From Clostridium sp. AM49-4BH (GTDB lineage Bacteria > Bacillota > Clostridia > Lachnospirales > Lachnospiraceae): DNA of 64,000 nt. Of the stretch, positions 1 through 7,551 are shown piece after piece; position 1 is the stretch's first letter, and the number at the start of each line of letters is the position of its first letter. The notes beneath the pieces are model-generated. The model worked only from the letters and a program-made list of their open reading frames with translations. It had not been told where the DNA came from and did no database searches. A program made the position numbers and the translations under genes. Where the stretch lies: assembly GCF_003478335.1 (NCBI RefSeq), contig NZ_QUFB01000001.1, positions 1-64,000 of the forward strand, in the 5' to 3' direction.

Positions 1-3
1 TCG

Positions 4-172
4 CCGGTTTTGCCTTATTCCATTGTATGTAAAAGGCTGTTATGTGGTGTGAACATTACAAAACGCTGGTTTTGCCTTATTCCATTGTATGTAAAAGGCT
101 GTTATGTGGTGTGAACATTACAAAACGCTGGTTTTGCCTTATTTCATTGCATGTAAAAAGCTGTTATGTGGT
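4..172. repeat. 62-bp tandem repeat, about 2.7 copies
   Basis: Near-identical units begin at about 4, 66 and 128 with a period of 62 bp. Each starts with CGCTGGTTTTGCC (CGCCGG in the first), continues through CATTGTATGTAAAAGGCTG and a TTATGTGGTG motif, and ends in GAACATTACAAAA. The third copy differs at a few positions and passes into the hairpin repeat at 174. The AAAAC-GCTG-GTTTT junction of neighbouring units can form a small hairpin. A reading frame runs through the repeats into spoIIGA, but it has no family similarity I recognise and its codons simply follow the repeat, so I treat it as non-coding. The array may extend beyond the left edge of the window. Confidence 0.85.
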
Positions 173-173
173 G

Positions 174-232
174 GGAAGCCAACAAGAATTGCATAAGCAA
201 TTCTTGCAAGGCAAAACGCTGGTTTTGCCTTT
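174..232. repeat. Two-hairpin dispersed repeat, copy 1
   Basis: The segment begins GGAAGCCAACAAG. It has two consecutive inverted repeats: CAAGAATTGC / GCAATTCTTG around a 4-nt loop, then AGGCAAAAC / GTTTTGCCT around GCTG. The same arrangement recurs at 48641-48696 with compensating changes in the second hairpin. The last hairpin shares its sequence with the unit start of the 62-bp tandem array. It lies between the array and the Spo0A box of spoIIG. It could also act as a transcription terminator, since TTT follows the second stem, but the dispersed copy argues for a repeat family. Confidence 0.75.
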
Positions 233-234
233 AT

Positions 235-308
235 TGTCGAAAACCGTCAAAGATCTTTTCTGCATCTGTCATGCTTTGACATATTTCGCAGGCCGGATTC
301 GGTATACT
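235..308 (+). promoter_or_regulatory. spoIIG promoter with Spo0A box and 21-bp spacer
   Basis: A perfect 0A box TGTCGAA lies at 235-241. A consensus -35 TTGACA at 276-281 is separated by 21 bp from a -10 TATACT at 303-308. A weaker box-like TGTCATG sits at 267-273, just upstream of the -35. Known biology: the Bacillus subtilis spoIIG promoter also has a -35 placed too far upstream and is activated by phosphorylated Spo0A bound around it. The match in sequence, spacing and position before spoIIGA makes this assignment strong. Activation by Spo0A here is inference. Confidence 0.8.
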
Positions 309-338
309 TGGTTTCGGAAAGAGAGGAAGGAAACAGAC

Positions 339-1106
339 ATGAGAGTTTATCTTGATGTTTACTTCATCCTGAACCTGATTTTGAACCTGTTTCTAATGGG
401 GATTACAGGACTTCTTCGAGGAAAGCGCAGTTCCATATCACGAATTGCAGTGAGTGCCTGCCTGGCGGCGGTGTTATCAACGGCAATCTATGCAGTATCT
501 TTTTTGATACATCGGCAGATATTTTTGCTCAGTCTGTTGACAGTATATGGAATGGTCTGGTTTGGCTTTCGTGAACTTGACCGGAGAGAACGTAGAACCG
601 ATCTGTTAGTACTGTTGATCGTTGCTTTTGTGACGGGTGGTTTGTTAAATGCGCTGCATGCTATTGGAGCATTAGTGGGCAGTAGTCCAAGATATTCTAT
701 TTGGTTTATCTTGCTTGGACTGTTAGGGATCGGCATTGCTTTTTGCGTGCTGGCGCGAGAACTGCAAGGAGCGTATAAGCGGTGTCAGACAACCGTTCAG
801 GCGGTGCTATGTCATGAAGGCAGGGAATATGTGCTTCGTGTACTGTTTGATACGGGAAATGGCTTGGTATCGCCGTATACCGGTGAGAAAGTAGCGGTGT
901 TGTCGGCTGATTTTGCTTCGGGATTGTCGTTAGACCGCACACAGAATCCGGTGTATATCCCGTACCATTCGATCGGCGGTAGTGGCATTTTGCCGGTATA
1001 CCGTATTGACAGTGTAACGTTTGCCGGTCGTACACCGATTGTACATTTGCCGGTTGCGATCAGTGATGAACTGGGCGGAGAACAGGAAATACAAATGATC
1101 TATTAA
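339..1106 (+). CDS. spoIIGA: Sigma-E processing peptidase SpoIIGA
   Basis: Membrane-embedded aspartic protease that removes the pro-sequence of pro-SigE in the mother cell after a signal from the forespore. The N-terminal half, from MRVYLDVYFILNLILNLFL onward, is very hydrophobic and fits about five membrane helices. The C-terminal half carries the aspartyl-protease signature FDTGN with Asp171 as the predicted catalytic residue. At 255 aa it is shorter than the B. subtilis protein (about 309 aa) but both domains are present. The frame stays open back to position 42, but I chose the ATG at 339 because it follows GGAAGG at 325-330 and restores the family N-terminus. sigE follows after 60 bp, the usual enzyme-substrate pair. 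Confidence 0.93.
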   Translation: MRVYLDVYFILNLILNLFLMGITGLLRGKRSSISRIAVSACLAAVLSTAIYAVSFLIHRQIFLLSLLTVYGMVWFGFRELDRRERRTDLLVLLIVAFVTGGLLNALHAIGALVGSSPRYSIWFILLGLLGIGIAFCVLARELQGAYKRCQTTVQAVLCHEGREYVLRVLFDTGNGLVSPYTGEKVAVLSADFASGLSLDRTQNPVYIPYHSIGGSGILPVYRIDSVTFAGRTPIVHLPVAISDELGGEQEIQMIY

Positions 1107-1166
1107 CAAGATTAAAGTGTCGTATTTTGACATAATAGGAACATTGAACACAGAAAGGGGATTGTT

Positions 1167-1913
1167 ATGCTTAAGATATCAGTGGCGAATCGATTTCAAC
1201 TTCGTATCGCTTCGGAATTTGGAGGAATCTTTCGAAGTAAAAACGGTACGGATATTCATTACATAGGAGGAGCGGAAATATTACCGGCGCCATTTTCGGC
1301 AGAAGAGGAAAAAGAAATATTAGCAAAACTAGGGAGCAGTCATGACAAAGAGGCAAGAAGCAGTCTGATCGAACATAATCTCAGACTTGTTGTGTATATT
1401 GCAAAAAAGTTTGAGAATACAGGGATAGGAGTAGAGGATTTGATTTCTATCGGGACGATCGGCCTTATTAAAGCGATCAATACCTTTAATCCACTCAAAA
1501 ATATTAAATTAGCAACATATGCTTCCCGTTGTATTGAGAATGAGATATTAATGTTTTTGCGGCGTAATAACAAGGTGAAGTATGAAGTGTCGATCGATGA
1601 GCCGTTGAATGTCGACTGGGATGGTAATGAGTTGCTTTTATCTGATATTTTAGGAACGGACGAAGACGTCATTTCTAAGGGTCTGGAAGATGAGGTGGAT
1701 CGACGGCTGCTTAGACAGGCGTTAGGTTTATTGAGTGAACGGGAACGTTCGATCATAGAGCTTCGTTTTGGCATTGACAGAAAGGATGGAAAGGAATTTA
1801 CACAAAAAGAAGTGGCAGATATGATGGGAATTTCCCAGTCCTATATTTCTAGGTTAGAAAAGAAGATAATGAAGCGGCTGAAAAAGGAAATCCTACGCAT
1901 GCAGCAAGTATAA
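1167..1913 (+). CDS. sigE: RNA polymerase sporulation sigma factor SigE (pro-form)
   Basis: Early mother-cell sigma factor, made as an inactive precursor. About 30 N-terminal residues form the pro-sequence and precede the HYIGG motif that marks the usual processing region. They are followed by sigma region 2 ([35 protein letters not shown]) and region 4 ([12 protein letters not shown], then a helix-turn-helix [15 protein letters not shown]). The 248-aa length fits the family (239 aa in B. subtilis). The ATG follows AAAGGGG. Its protease SpoIIGA is directly upstream and sigG directly downstream, and the three genes probably share the Spo0A-type promoter. The pro-sequence differs from that of Bacillus, as is common. 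Confidence 0.96.
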   Translation: MLKISVANRFQLRIASEFGGIFRSKNGTDIHYIGGAEILPAPFSAEEEKEILAKLGSSHDKEARSSLIEHNLRLVVYIAKKFENTGIGVEDLISIGTIGLIKAINTFNPLKNIKLATYASRCIENEILMFLRRNNKVKYEVSIDEPLNVDWDGNELLLSDILGTDEDVISKGLEDEVDRRLLRQALGLLSERERSIIELRFGIDRKDGKEFTQKEVADMMGISQSYISRLEKKIMKRLKKEILRMQQV

Positions 1914-1969
1914 AAAATATAAATTTGTAAATCCTACTTTATAACAGAATAAGCCGTGGAGGAAGGGTT

Positions 1970-2746
1970 ATGGGAATGTATAAAGTAGAGATTTGCGGAG
2001 TAAATACTGCAAAGCTGCCCTTACTGAGCGAAGAAGAAAAAAAGGAACTATTTGATAAGATTGGTAAGGGTGACCGAGCTGCAAGAGAAACTTTTATTAA
2101 AGGAAATCTGCGTTTGGTACTTAGCATTATACAGCGTTTTTATAATTCCGGGGAGAATATTGATGATCTGTTTCAGATTGGCTGCATCGGATTGATGAAA
2201 GCAGTGGATCATTTTGATGTTACAATGAATGTCAAATTTTCTACGTATGCTGTTCCTATGATCATCGGTGAATTGAGACGGTATTTGCGAGATAATAACA
2301 GCATCCGTGTCAGTCGGTCGATCCGTGACACTGCCTATAAAGCAATTTACACGAAGGAAATGCTAATGAAGCAGTCGGACCGTGAACCAACAATTGAGGA
2401 GCTGGCAAAGATATTGGAAATTCCGGCAGAGGACATTGTATTTGCGCTGGATGCGATCCAAAGTCCGGTTTCATTGTACGAACCGGTATATGCAGAGAGC
2501 GGAGACACCCTATACATTTTGGATCAAATCAGTGATAAAAAGAACAAAGAAGAAAAATGGGTCGAGGAGATATCTTTAAAAGCAGCGATAGACCGTTTGG
2601 CTGACAGAGAACATCAGATCATTAATATGCGTTATTTTGAAGGAAAAACGCAAATGGAAGTAGCAGAAGAGATTCAGATCTCGCAGGCACAAGTGAGCCG
2701 CCTGGAAAAGAAGGCCCTTCGGGAAATGAAGAATTATCTTGCATAA
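1970..2746 (+). CDS. sigG: RNA polymerase sporulation sigma factor SigG
   Basis: Late forespore sigma factor that directs genes such as gpr and the small acid-soluble proteins. It carries the family N-terminus (MYKVEICGVNT), region 2 (NLRLVLSIIQRFYNSGENIDDLFQIG, KFSTYAVPMIIGE), region 3, and a region-4 helix-turn-helix (AEEIQISQAQVSRLEKKAL). Length of 258 aa is normal. The ATG follows GAGGAAGG. It lies 56 bp after sigE. In Bacillus an additional SigF/SigG-type promoter lies in this gap; I could not identify one with correct spacing here. It has no pro-sequence. Confidence 0.96.
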   Translation: MGMYKVEICGVNTAKLPLLSEEEKKELFDKIGKGDRAARETFIKGNLRLVLSIIQRFYNSGENIDDLFQIGCIGLMKAVDHFDVTMNVKFSTYAVPMIIGELRRYLRDNNSIRVSRSIRDTAYKAIYTKEMLMKQSDREPTIEELAKILEIPAEDIVFALDAIQSPVSLYEPVYAESGDTLYILDQISDKKNKEEKWVEEISLKAAIDRLADREHQIINMRYFEGKTQMEVAEEIQISQAQVSRLEKKALREMKNYLA

Positions 2747-2793
2747 AAGATCATATATTAGAGATAAGAAATCGTCCGTGTGGAAAGGGGAAA

Positions 2794-3060
2794 GTGGTGC
2801 GTTTATGTGAGCTTCGTGACAAAGAAGTGATCAATGTATGTGATGGAGAACGCTTAGGAAATGTGTGTGACATAGATTTTGATGAAAAAACAGGGCAGAT
2901 CTGCACACTCATTATTCCGGGACCTTGCAAGGTGTTAGGAATCTTAGGTCGAGACCATGAATACATTGTCCCCTATCAGTGTGTTTGCCGCATTGGATCG
3001 GATGTAGTGCTGGTTCAAGTGGATACGGAAAAATGCCTCAAAAAATGTAAATGGGATTGA
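2794..3060 (+). CDS. YlmC/YmxH family PRC-barrel sporulation protein
   Basis: Small 88-aa protein of the YlmC/YmxH family, a single PRC-barrel-like domain often found next to sporulation sigma genes in Clostridia. Typical features are the N-terminus RLCELRDKEVINVCDGERLG, a D-x-D-F-DE turn, and the block PCKVLGILGRDHEYIVPY. The Cys-rich C-terminus (CLKKCKWD) is unusual but seen in relatives. The start is GTG; 2794 and 2797 are both possible, with AAAGGGG just upstream. Its biochemical role is unknown. It is probably co-transcribed with sigG, with a 47-bp gap. Confidence 0.85.
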   Translation: MVRLCELRDKEVINVCDGERLGNVCDIDFDEKTGQICTLIIPGPCKVLGILGRDHEYIVPYQCVCRIGSDVVLVQVDTEKCLKKCKWD

Positions 3061-3090
3061 CGATTCCTTGTAACAAAAAGGGGTTTTGCC

Positions 3091-3119
3091 TTGCGTTTTT
3101 AAGATGTGTTCTCTATAAT
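3091..3119 (+). promoter_or_regulatory. Sigma-A-type promoter of nrdR
   Basis: TTGCGT at 3091-3096 and a perfect TATAAT at 3114-3119 are 17 bp apart, about 65 bp upstream of the nrdR start. No NrdR box pair was recognised nearby. Confidence 0.75.
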
Positions 3120-3185
3120 AACAGAAGAGAACAATTGCATATCACGACAACGGATTAACCGGTGGTATGCGGAAAGAGGTAAGAA

Positions 3186-3638
3186 ATGAAATGTCCATTT
3201 TGTGGAGAAGATGATACCAGAGTGATTGATTCAAGACCGGCTGATGAAAATATGTCGATTCGCCGCAGAAGACAATGCGATAAATGTCAAAAACGTTTCA
3301 CTACTTATGAGAAAGTGGAGGCAATTCCGTTGGTAGTGATCAAAAAAGATCAGACTAGGGAACCTTATGATCGCACCAAAATTGAAAAAGGTGTATTCCG
3401 TTCCTGCCACAAACGGCCGATTTCGGTTCCTCAGATGAACCACCTTGTGGATCAGGTTGAGGCAAAGGTATTTAGCAAGGAAGAACGAGAGATACCAAGT
3501 AGTTATATCGGAGAACTCGTTATGCGATATTTGGAAGAGCTGGATGCAGTTGCATACGTACGTTTTGCATCGATCTACCGTGAATTCAAAGATGTCGATA
3601 CATTTATGGAAGAATTAAAAAAGATTTTAGACAAATAA
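3186..3638 (+). CDS. nrdR: Transcriptional repressor NrdR
   Basis: Nucleotide-sensing repressor of ribonucleotide reductase genes. A zinc ribbon is formed by Cys3, Cys6, Cys31 and Cys34 (MKCPFCG ... RRQCDKC). It is followed by the ATP-cone domain that binds ATP/dATP (LVVIKKDQTREPYDRTKIEKG). Length of 150 aa is standard. Its own sigma-A-type promoter lies upstream. The stop codon TAA at 3636-3638 directly abuts the left inverted repeat of the 3639-4757 cassette, so any former downstream partner has been separated from it. Confidence 0.97.
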   Translation: MKCPFCGEDDTRVIDSRPADENMSIRRRRQCDKCQKRFTTYEKVEAIPLVVIKKDQTREPYDRTKIEKGVFRSCHKRPISVPQMNHLVDQVEAKVFSKEEREIPSSYIGELVMRYLEELDAVAYVRFASIYREFKDVDTFMEELKKILDK

Positions 3639-3713
3639 CTCAAACTTCGCACATAAATTTTAGCTATGCACCTTGAATTGTGGTATCTAACTGATTAACA
3701 AATATACAAAGAG

Positions 3714-3773
3714 ACTGTGGCTGAAGCCTTCCTATAACCATCAAGTGGTAGGAGGTGTGAACCAATCCACAGT
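3714..3773 (+). other. Nested hairpin leader inside the cassette
   Basis: An outer pair ACTGTGG (3714-3720) / CCACAGT (3767-3773) encloses an inner stem ACCA (3737-3740) / TGGT (3746-3749), extended by CCT (3731-3733) / AGG (3750-3752). The compact structure lies 85 bp before the methyltransferase start. It could be a regulatory leader, or a remnant of a structured end of another insertion sequence such as an IS200/IS605-type element. No tnpA or tnpB is present to support the latter. Confidence 0.4.
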
Positions 3774-3857
3774 ATCTCCAATTAGTATAGCACAAACAGA
3801 CCTTGGAGAGGGGCTATAAACACTACTACTATATAATACGAGAAGGAGATGATTATC

Positions 3858-4508
3858 GTGGAAATACAGCATAAGGGCTGGGATTGGGATGCAGTGAAGT
3901 CTGAATCATGGAATGAAATTTCAGAAGAGTTTTTACCTGTGGCACTAAGCTGGGTTAGAAAGTATCACTCAGTATTGGATATTGGAACAGGGAAGGGAAG
4001 GCACGCCTTTTTCTTTGCAAAAAATGGTTTTAAGGCGAGTGCAATAGACTTATCGGAAAGTAGCATCACATATGTGAAAGAGCAGATAAAAGAAAAAGGT
4101 CTCGATAATATAGATGCGAGAGTGGAGGATATGACGGAGTTATCATATGAAAATCAAAGTTTTGATTGCGTCATATGTTTTCATACAATCTATCATACCA
4201 GTTATGATGGAGTTGTTAAGGCATTGAGGGAGATAAATCGAGTTTTGAAGGATAAAGGAGAGGCATTTATTTCATTTAATACAAAGGATAATCCACATTA
4301 TGTTAAAGAAAAAACGGTGGATGGATATACGATGATAGCAACGGAGGGACATGAAGCCGGTATCCCGCATTGCTATGTGGATGAAAATGACTTGTTTGAA
4401 TTACTTCAGGATTTTGAGATTCTGTCAATGAATAAAGAAATTAATTATGTGAGAAAAGGAAAAGAAACACATGGTGTTCATTTTTATGTTCACGTTGCGA
4501 AAAAATAG
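3858..4508 (+). CDS. Class I SAM-dependent methyltransferase (cassette cargo)
   Basis: Rossmann-fold methyltransferase of about 216 aa, closest in style to the TehB/UbiE-like group. Motif I is LDIGTGKGRH (residues 40-49). It is followed by the acidic loop AIDLSES, the motif VEDMTELSYENQSFDCVICFHTIYH written here in part as VEDMTEL and FDCVICFH, and the strand LKDKGEAFISFNTK. The substrate cannot be told. An in-frame ATG at 3849 exists, but it directly abuts the GAAGGAG ribosome site (3842-3848), so the GTG at 3858, nine bases away, is the better start. It is the only gene in the inverted-repeat cassette and is unrelated to its neighbours nrdR and yifB, consistent with acquisition as cargo. 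Confidence 0.8.
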   Translation: MEIQHKGWDWDAVKSESWNEISEEFLPVALSWVRKYHSVLDIGTGKGRHAFFFAKNGFKASAIDLSESSITYVKEQIKEKGLDNIDARVEDMTELSYENQSFDCVICFHTIYHTSYDGVVKALREINRVLKDKGEAFISFNTKDNPHYVKEKTVDGYTMIATEGHEAGIPHCYVDENDLFELLQDFEILSMNKEINYVRKGKETHGVHFYVHVAKK

Positions 4509-4849
4509 CAGATGTGTTTGAGGTACAGGATTATATGATTCTGGATGACTTATAAAAAACCGTTTGATAGATTTAGAAATCTGCTTATCATTTTGAGTCT
4601 CTTGTGTTATACTTTATTCACAGCATGAGCCTCCGGTTTGTAATTGTTTTTTGGCAACTCAATTATACCAAAACCATTGATTTCATGCTGTTTTTATGCT
4701 AGTTATTATTGAATTTTCAAAGTGCATAGGCACATTTTAATGTGCGAAGAGTTTGAGATAATAATATTTTAAGTTGACAGAACACAACATGTGTATTAAA
4801 ATATCAAATGAAAGAGAGAAAGTTCTATAAGATAAAGTGAAAGGACGTT
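4509..4849. other. Gene-free stretch: cassette right end and yifB leader
   Basis: No gene is recognised in this 341-bp stretch. It contains an inverted pair CAGCATGA (4622-4629) / TCATGCTG (4683-4690), a tight hairpin GCACATT-TT-AATGTGC (4730-4745), the right inverted repeat (4711-4757) and, outside the element, the yifB promoter. The minus strand from about 4690 down shows an RBS-like GGAGG and short broken frames, which may be a decayed transposase start. Confidence 0.6.
4774..4802 (+). promoter_or_regulatory. Sigma-A-type promoter of yifB-dprA-topA
   Basis: A consensus TTGACA (4774-4779) and TAAAAT (4797-4802) are 17 bp apart. They lie just outside the right end of the cassette and about 48 bp upstream of yifB. 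Confidence 0.7.
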
Positions 4850-6385
4850 ATGTTCTGTGAAACTTTTTGTGCCGCCATTCAGGGGATTGACGGCTGTATG
4901 ATTCAAGTAGAGGCAGATGTGTCTGATGGACTGCCTTGTTTTTCTATGGTCGGATTCTTGGCTTCCGAGGTAAAAGAAGCGAAGGAACGAGTATCTATTG
5001 CAATCAGAAATAGTGGTTTTCGTATTCCTCCCAAGAAAATAACAATTAATCTGTCACCGGCGGATTTTCGTAAAGCGGGAACAGGGTATGATCTTGCGAT
5101 CGCAGCAGCGATTTTAGGTGCGTTAGGTTACTTTCCGCAGGAATATCTGGAGGGCGGTATGCTTTTGGGCGAACTGAGTCTGGATGGAACAATCCAGCCG
5201 ATCAATGGAGTTCTTCCTATGGTGTATACGGCGTTAGAGCATGGCTGCAATTATTGCATTGTACCAGCTGATAATATGAAAGAAGCTCAGATCGTGGAGG
5301 GAATCCGGGTTGTTGGAGTGCATTTGCTTTCAGAAGTCATTGATTTTTTGCAAAATGCTCCGGATATCCATGTAGACACAGAACGTGTGGAATTTATAGG
5401 CAATTTGAGAGAGGATTTGCCGGATTTTCGGGATATTTGTGGTCAGGCAGCCGTAAAACGAGCAGTAGAAGTGGCTGTGGCAGGTAGACATAATATATTG
5501 ATGGTGGGGCCTCCCGGCTCCGGCAAGACGATGATTGCAAGAAGGATACCGGGAATTATGCCACCATTGTCTTTTGAGGAACAGATGGAAATTTCCAAAA
5601 TTTATAGTGTGAGCGGTTTGCTGGATGAAAAACACCCGCTTGTAATGGAACGTCCCTTTCGTTCACCACACCATACGATTCCACAGACAGCACTTGTCGG
5701 GGGTGGACGATATCCGAAGCCGGGTGAGTGCAGCCTGAGCAGCGGTGGTGTTCTGTTCTTAGACGAATTACCGGAATTTCAACGACAGTCTGTGGAGGTG
5801 CTTAGACAGCCATTAGAGGAAGGGTTTGTCACGATATCAAGGTTGGAAGGATCATACCGATATCCGGCCAAATGCCAGCTTGTGGCTGCAGCTAACCCGT
5901 GCCTATGTGGATTCTATCCTGACCGGCGCAAGTGTAACTGCACCACAGCACAGATCCGTAAATATTTTGGCAGAATCAGTCGTCCGATCTTAGATCGCAT
6001 CGACATATGTACGGAGACGGTTTCGCTAAATTATGATGAATTGGAGAATCGTGGAGAGGAGGAATCTTCCGCACAGATTCGGGAGCGTGTTATGGAGGCA
6101 CAAAAAATTCAAACAAAACGGTACGAAGGAGAAAGCTTTCGGTACAATGGAGAACTGACGGCGCAGGGGGTAAAACGTTATTGCGTTCTTTCGGCAGACG
6201 CTGAGGCATATTTACGGGGGATTTTTGATCAAAAGTCACTGACTGCAAGAGGGTATCACAAAATATTAAAGGTAGCAAGAAGTATTGCAGATCTAGATCA
6301 CAGTCAAGAGATTAAACGTCATCATCTAAGTGAAGCAGTTTGTTACCGAAGTTTTCCGCAAGACAACACAGATGTCAATGTCTAA
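4850..6385 (+). CDS. YifB/ComM family Mg-chelatase-like AAA ATPase
   Basis: A 511-aa protein of the YifB/ComM family. It has an N-terminal Lon-protease-like ChlI fold (residues about 20-140, with TINLSPADFRKAGTGYDLAIA). The AAA+ domain has Walker A VGPPGSGKT (residues 219-227) and Walker B LFLDELPEF. A Cys-rich insert NPCLCGFYPDRRKCNC precedes the C-terminal domain. ComM in Haemophilus is a branch-migration helicase in natural transformation. The gene next door, dprA, also acts on incoming single-stranded DNA, so a role in recombination of taken-up DNA is likely but not shown. The ATG follows AAAGGA. Confidence 0.92.
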   Translation: MFCETFCAAIQGIDGCMIQVEADVSDGLPCFSMVGFLASEVKEAKERVSIAIRNSGFRIPPKKITINLSPADFRKAGTGYDLAIAAAILGALGYFPQEYLEGGMLLGELSLDGTIQPINGVLPMVYTALEHGCNYCIVPADNMKEAQIVEGIRVVGVHLLSEVIDFLQNAPDIHVDTERVEFIGNLREDLPDFRDICGQAAVKRAVEVAVAGRHNILMVGPPGSGKTMIARRIPGIMPPLSFEEQMEISKIYSVSGLLDEKHPLVMERPFRSPHHTIPQTALVGGGRYPKPGECSLSSGGVLFLDELPEFQRQSVEVLRQPLEEGFVTISRLEGSYRYPAKCQLVAAANPCLCGFYPDRRKCNCTTAQIRKYFGRISRPILDRIDICTETVSLNYDELENRGEEESSAQIRERVMEAQKIQTKRYEGESFRYNGELTAQGVKRYCVLSADAEAYLRGIFDQKSLTARGYHKILKVARSIADLDHSQEIKRHHLSEAVCYRSFPQDNTDVNV

Positions 6386-6400
6386 AGAAAGGAGTAGGCT

Positions 6401-7495
6401 GTGGAGCAGGAATTATTTGCCTATTGGCTGTATACATTACGAGGGATTGGTGCTAAGAAAAGACATGAATTGCAACAAATTTATGGAAATGCAGAGCAAA
6501 TCTATTATGGTGACAAAACAAAGCTAAAAGAATCACCTGTTTTTTCGGAGCAGGATAAAACGCTGCTTGGTAAGCCGGAGACGGTCAAAGAAATCAAACA
6601 TAAAATGCAAAGAATGGAACAGCGGGGGATTCGGTTTTGTTCACAGGAAAGCGAGGCGTTTCCGAAGAAACTACGTTATATTCCGGATCCGCCGTATGCG
6701 TTGTTTTACCGCGGAATGCTGCCGGATACCGATAGACCGGCGATCGCTATTGTTGGTGGACGCAATACCGGTTATGAAAGTAGAGAGATTGCAGCCGGAT
6801 TTGGCAGACAATTGGCAGAAAATGGCATTGCGGTCGTAAGCGGATTGGCGCGGGGTATTGACATCAGTGCACAAAAGGGTGCTTTAGACATTCCGGGAGG
6901 AAAGACATATGGTGTGCTTGGAACAGGTGTTGATATCTGTTATCCGCGAGAACATATCGAACAATATATGCTGATGCAGAGACGGGGAGCGGTAATTTCG
7001 GAGTATGCACCCGGCAGCAGAGGATTTCGGAGTAACTTTGCCAGACGAAATCGAATCATCAGCGGTTTATCAGATGGCGTACTTGTGATCGCAGCCAGAG
7101 AAGGGAGTGGCTCATTGATCACGGCAGAGTGTGCATTGGAACAGGGCAAAGAAGTATTTATTGTGCCGGGAAATATTTTAGATCCAAGTTATGCGGGCGG
7201 TAATCAACTTCTTAAATCTGGTGCTGCTGTTGTGACAGATATTCAAGATATTTTAGATGGTCTGGGTGCTTTCTGGGACATAAATTACAGTGCTCAGAAG
7301 AAAAAAAATGAGGTAATGCTTGAAACTGCTGAAAAAATAGTGTATGCTATTTTAGGTTTTGATGGGATACATATATCGGAAATTGTTGCACAGACAGGAC
7401 TTAGTGTACCGCAAACGATGGAAGTATTAGCGTCCTTAGAACAGAAGAAGTTGGTTAATATGGTGGGCCAACATTATTATGCTTTAAAAATTTAA
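6401..7495 (+). CDS. dprA: DNA-processing protein DprA (Smf)
   Basis: Loads RecA on incoming single-stranded DNA. A SAM/HhH-like N-terminal segment (FAYWLYTLRGIGAKKRHEL) is followed by the Rossmann-like DprA core (AIAIVGGRNTGYESREIA, VVSGLARGIDISAQKGAL, GVLGTGVDICYPREH, FARRNRIISGLSDGVLVI). It ends in a C-terminal winged-helix domain (IHISEIVAQTGLSVPQTMEVL). Length of 364 aa is standard. The start is GTG at 6401 after AAAGGAG. It is tightly coupled to yifB with a 15-bp gap. No competence machinery other than yifB is visible in this window. Confidence 0.95.
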   Translation: MEQELFAYWLYTLRGIGAKKRHELQQIYGNAEQIYYGDKTKLKESPVFSEQDKTLLGKPETVKEIKHKMQRMEQRGIRFCSQESEAFPKKLRYIPDPPYALFYRGMLPDTDRPAIAIVGGRNTGYESREIAAGFGRQLAENGIAVVSGLARGIDISAQKGALDIPGGKTYGVLGTGVDICYPREHIEQYMLMQRRGAVISEYAPGSRGFRSNFARRNRIISGLSDGVLVIAAREGSGSLITAECALEQGKEVFIVPGNILDPSYAGGNQLLKSGAAVVTDIQDILDGLGAFWDINYSAQKKKNEVMLETAEKIVYAILGFDGIHISEIVAQTGLSVPQTMEVLASLEQKKLVNMVGQHYYALKI

Positions 7496-7551
7496 GAGAT
7501 CAGTCGTATTTTCAAAGTATGGTAAGAAAGAAGGGAAAGGCAGGTAGTAAC

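Larger units (their letters stand above)
3639..4757. mobile_element. Putative TIR-bounded cassette carrying a methyltransferase
   Basis: Left end 3639-3680 and right end 4711-4757 are imperfect inverted repeats of about 42-47 bp. Both read inward from CTCAAAC, then TTCGCACAT, a T/A-rich stretch, and CTATGCAC. ATAA occurs immediately outside both ends (3635-3638 and 4758-4761) and may be a short target duplication, but the region is A/T-rich. No transposase is present; the only gene inside is the methyltransferase at 3858. The outer 14 bases match the termini of the element at 59784-60423 at 13 of 14 positions. This may be an IS derivative whose transposase was lost or replaced. Family assignment was not possible. 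Confidence 0.65.

Noticed and set aside
4..172. CRISPR-like array
   Set aside because: The repeats are directly adjacent with a 62-bp period and no unique spacers; no cas gene nearby.
42..338. N-terminal extension of SpoIIGA through the tandem repeats
   Set aside because: The frame is open but it only translates the 62-bp repeat and promoter; the ATG at 339 has a ribosome site and gives the family N-terminus.
1118..1136. Possible Spo0A-box pair between spoIIGA and sigE
   Set aside because: TGTC...GACA symmetry is present but each half differs from TGTCGAA and there is no promoter at the right distance.
1908..1936. SigF/SigG-type promoter before sigG
   Set aside because: GTATA and AATCCTA are 17 bp apart instead of about 15 and the -10 lacks the expected C; too weak.
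4622..4690. Terminator of the methyltransferase
   Set aside because: The CAGCATGA/TCATGCTG pair encloses a 53-nt loop, too long for an intrinsic terminator; more likely part of the old element end.
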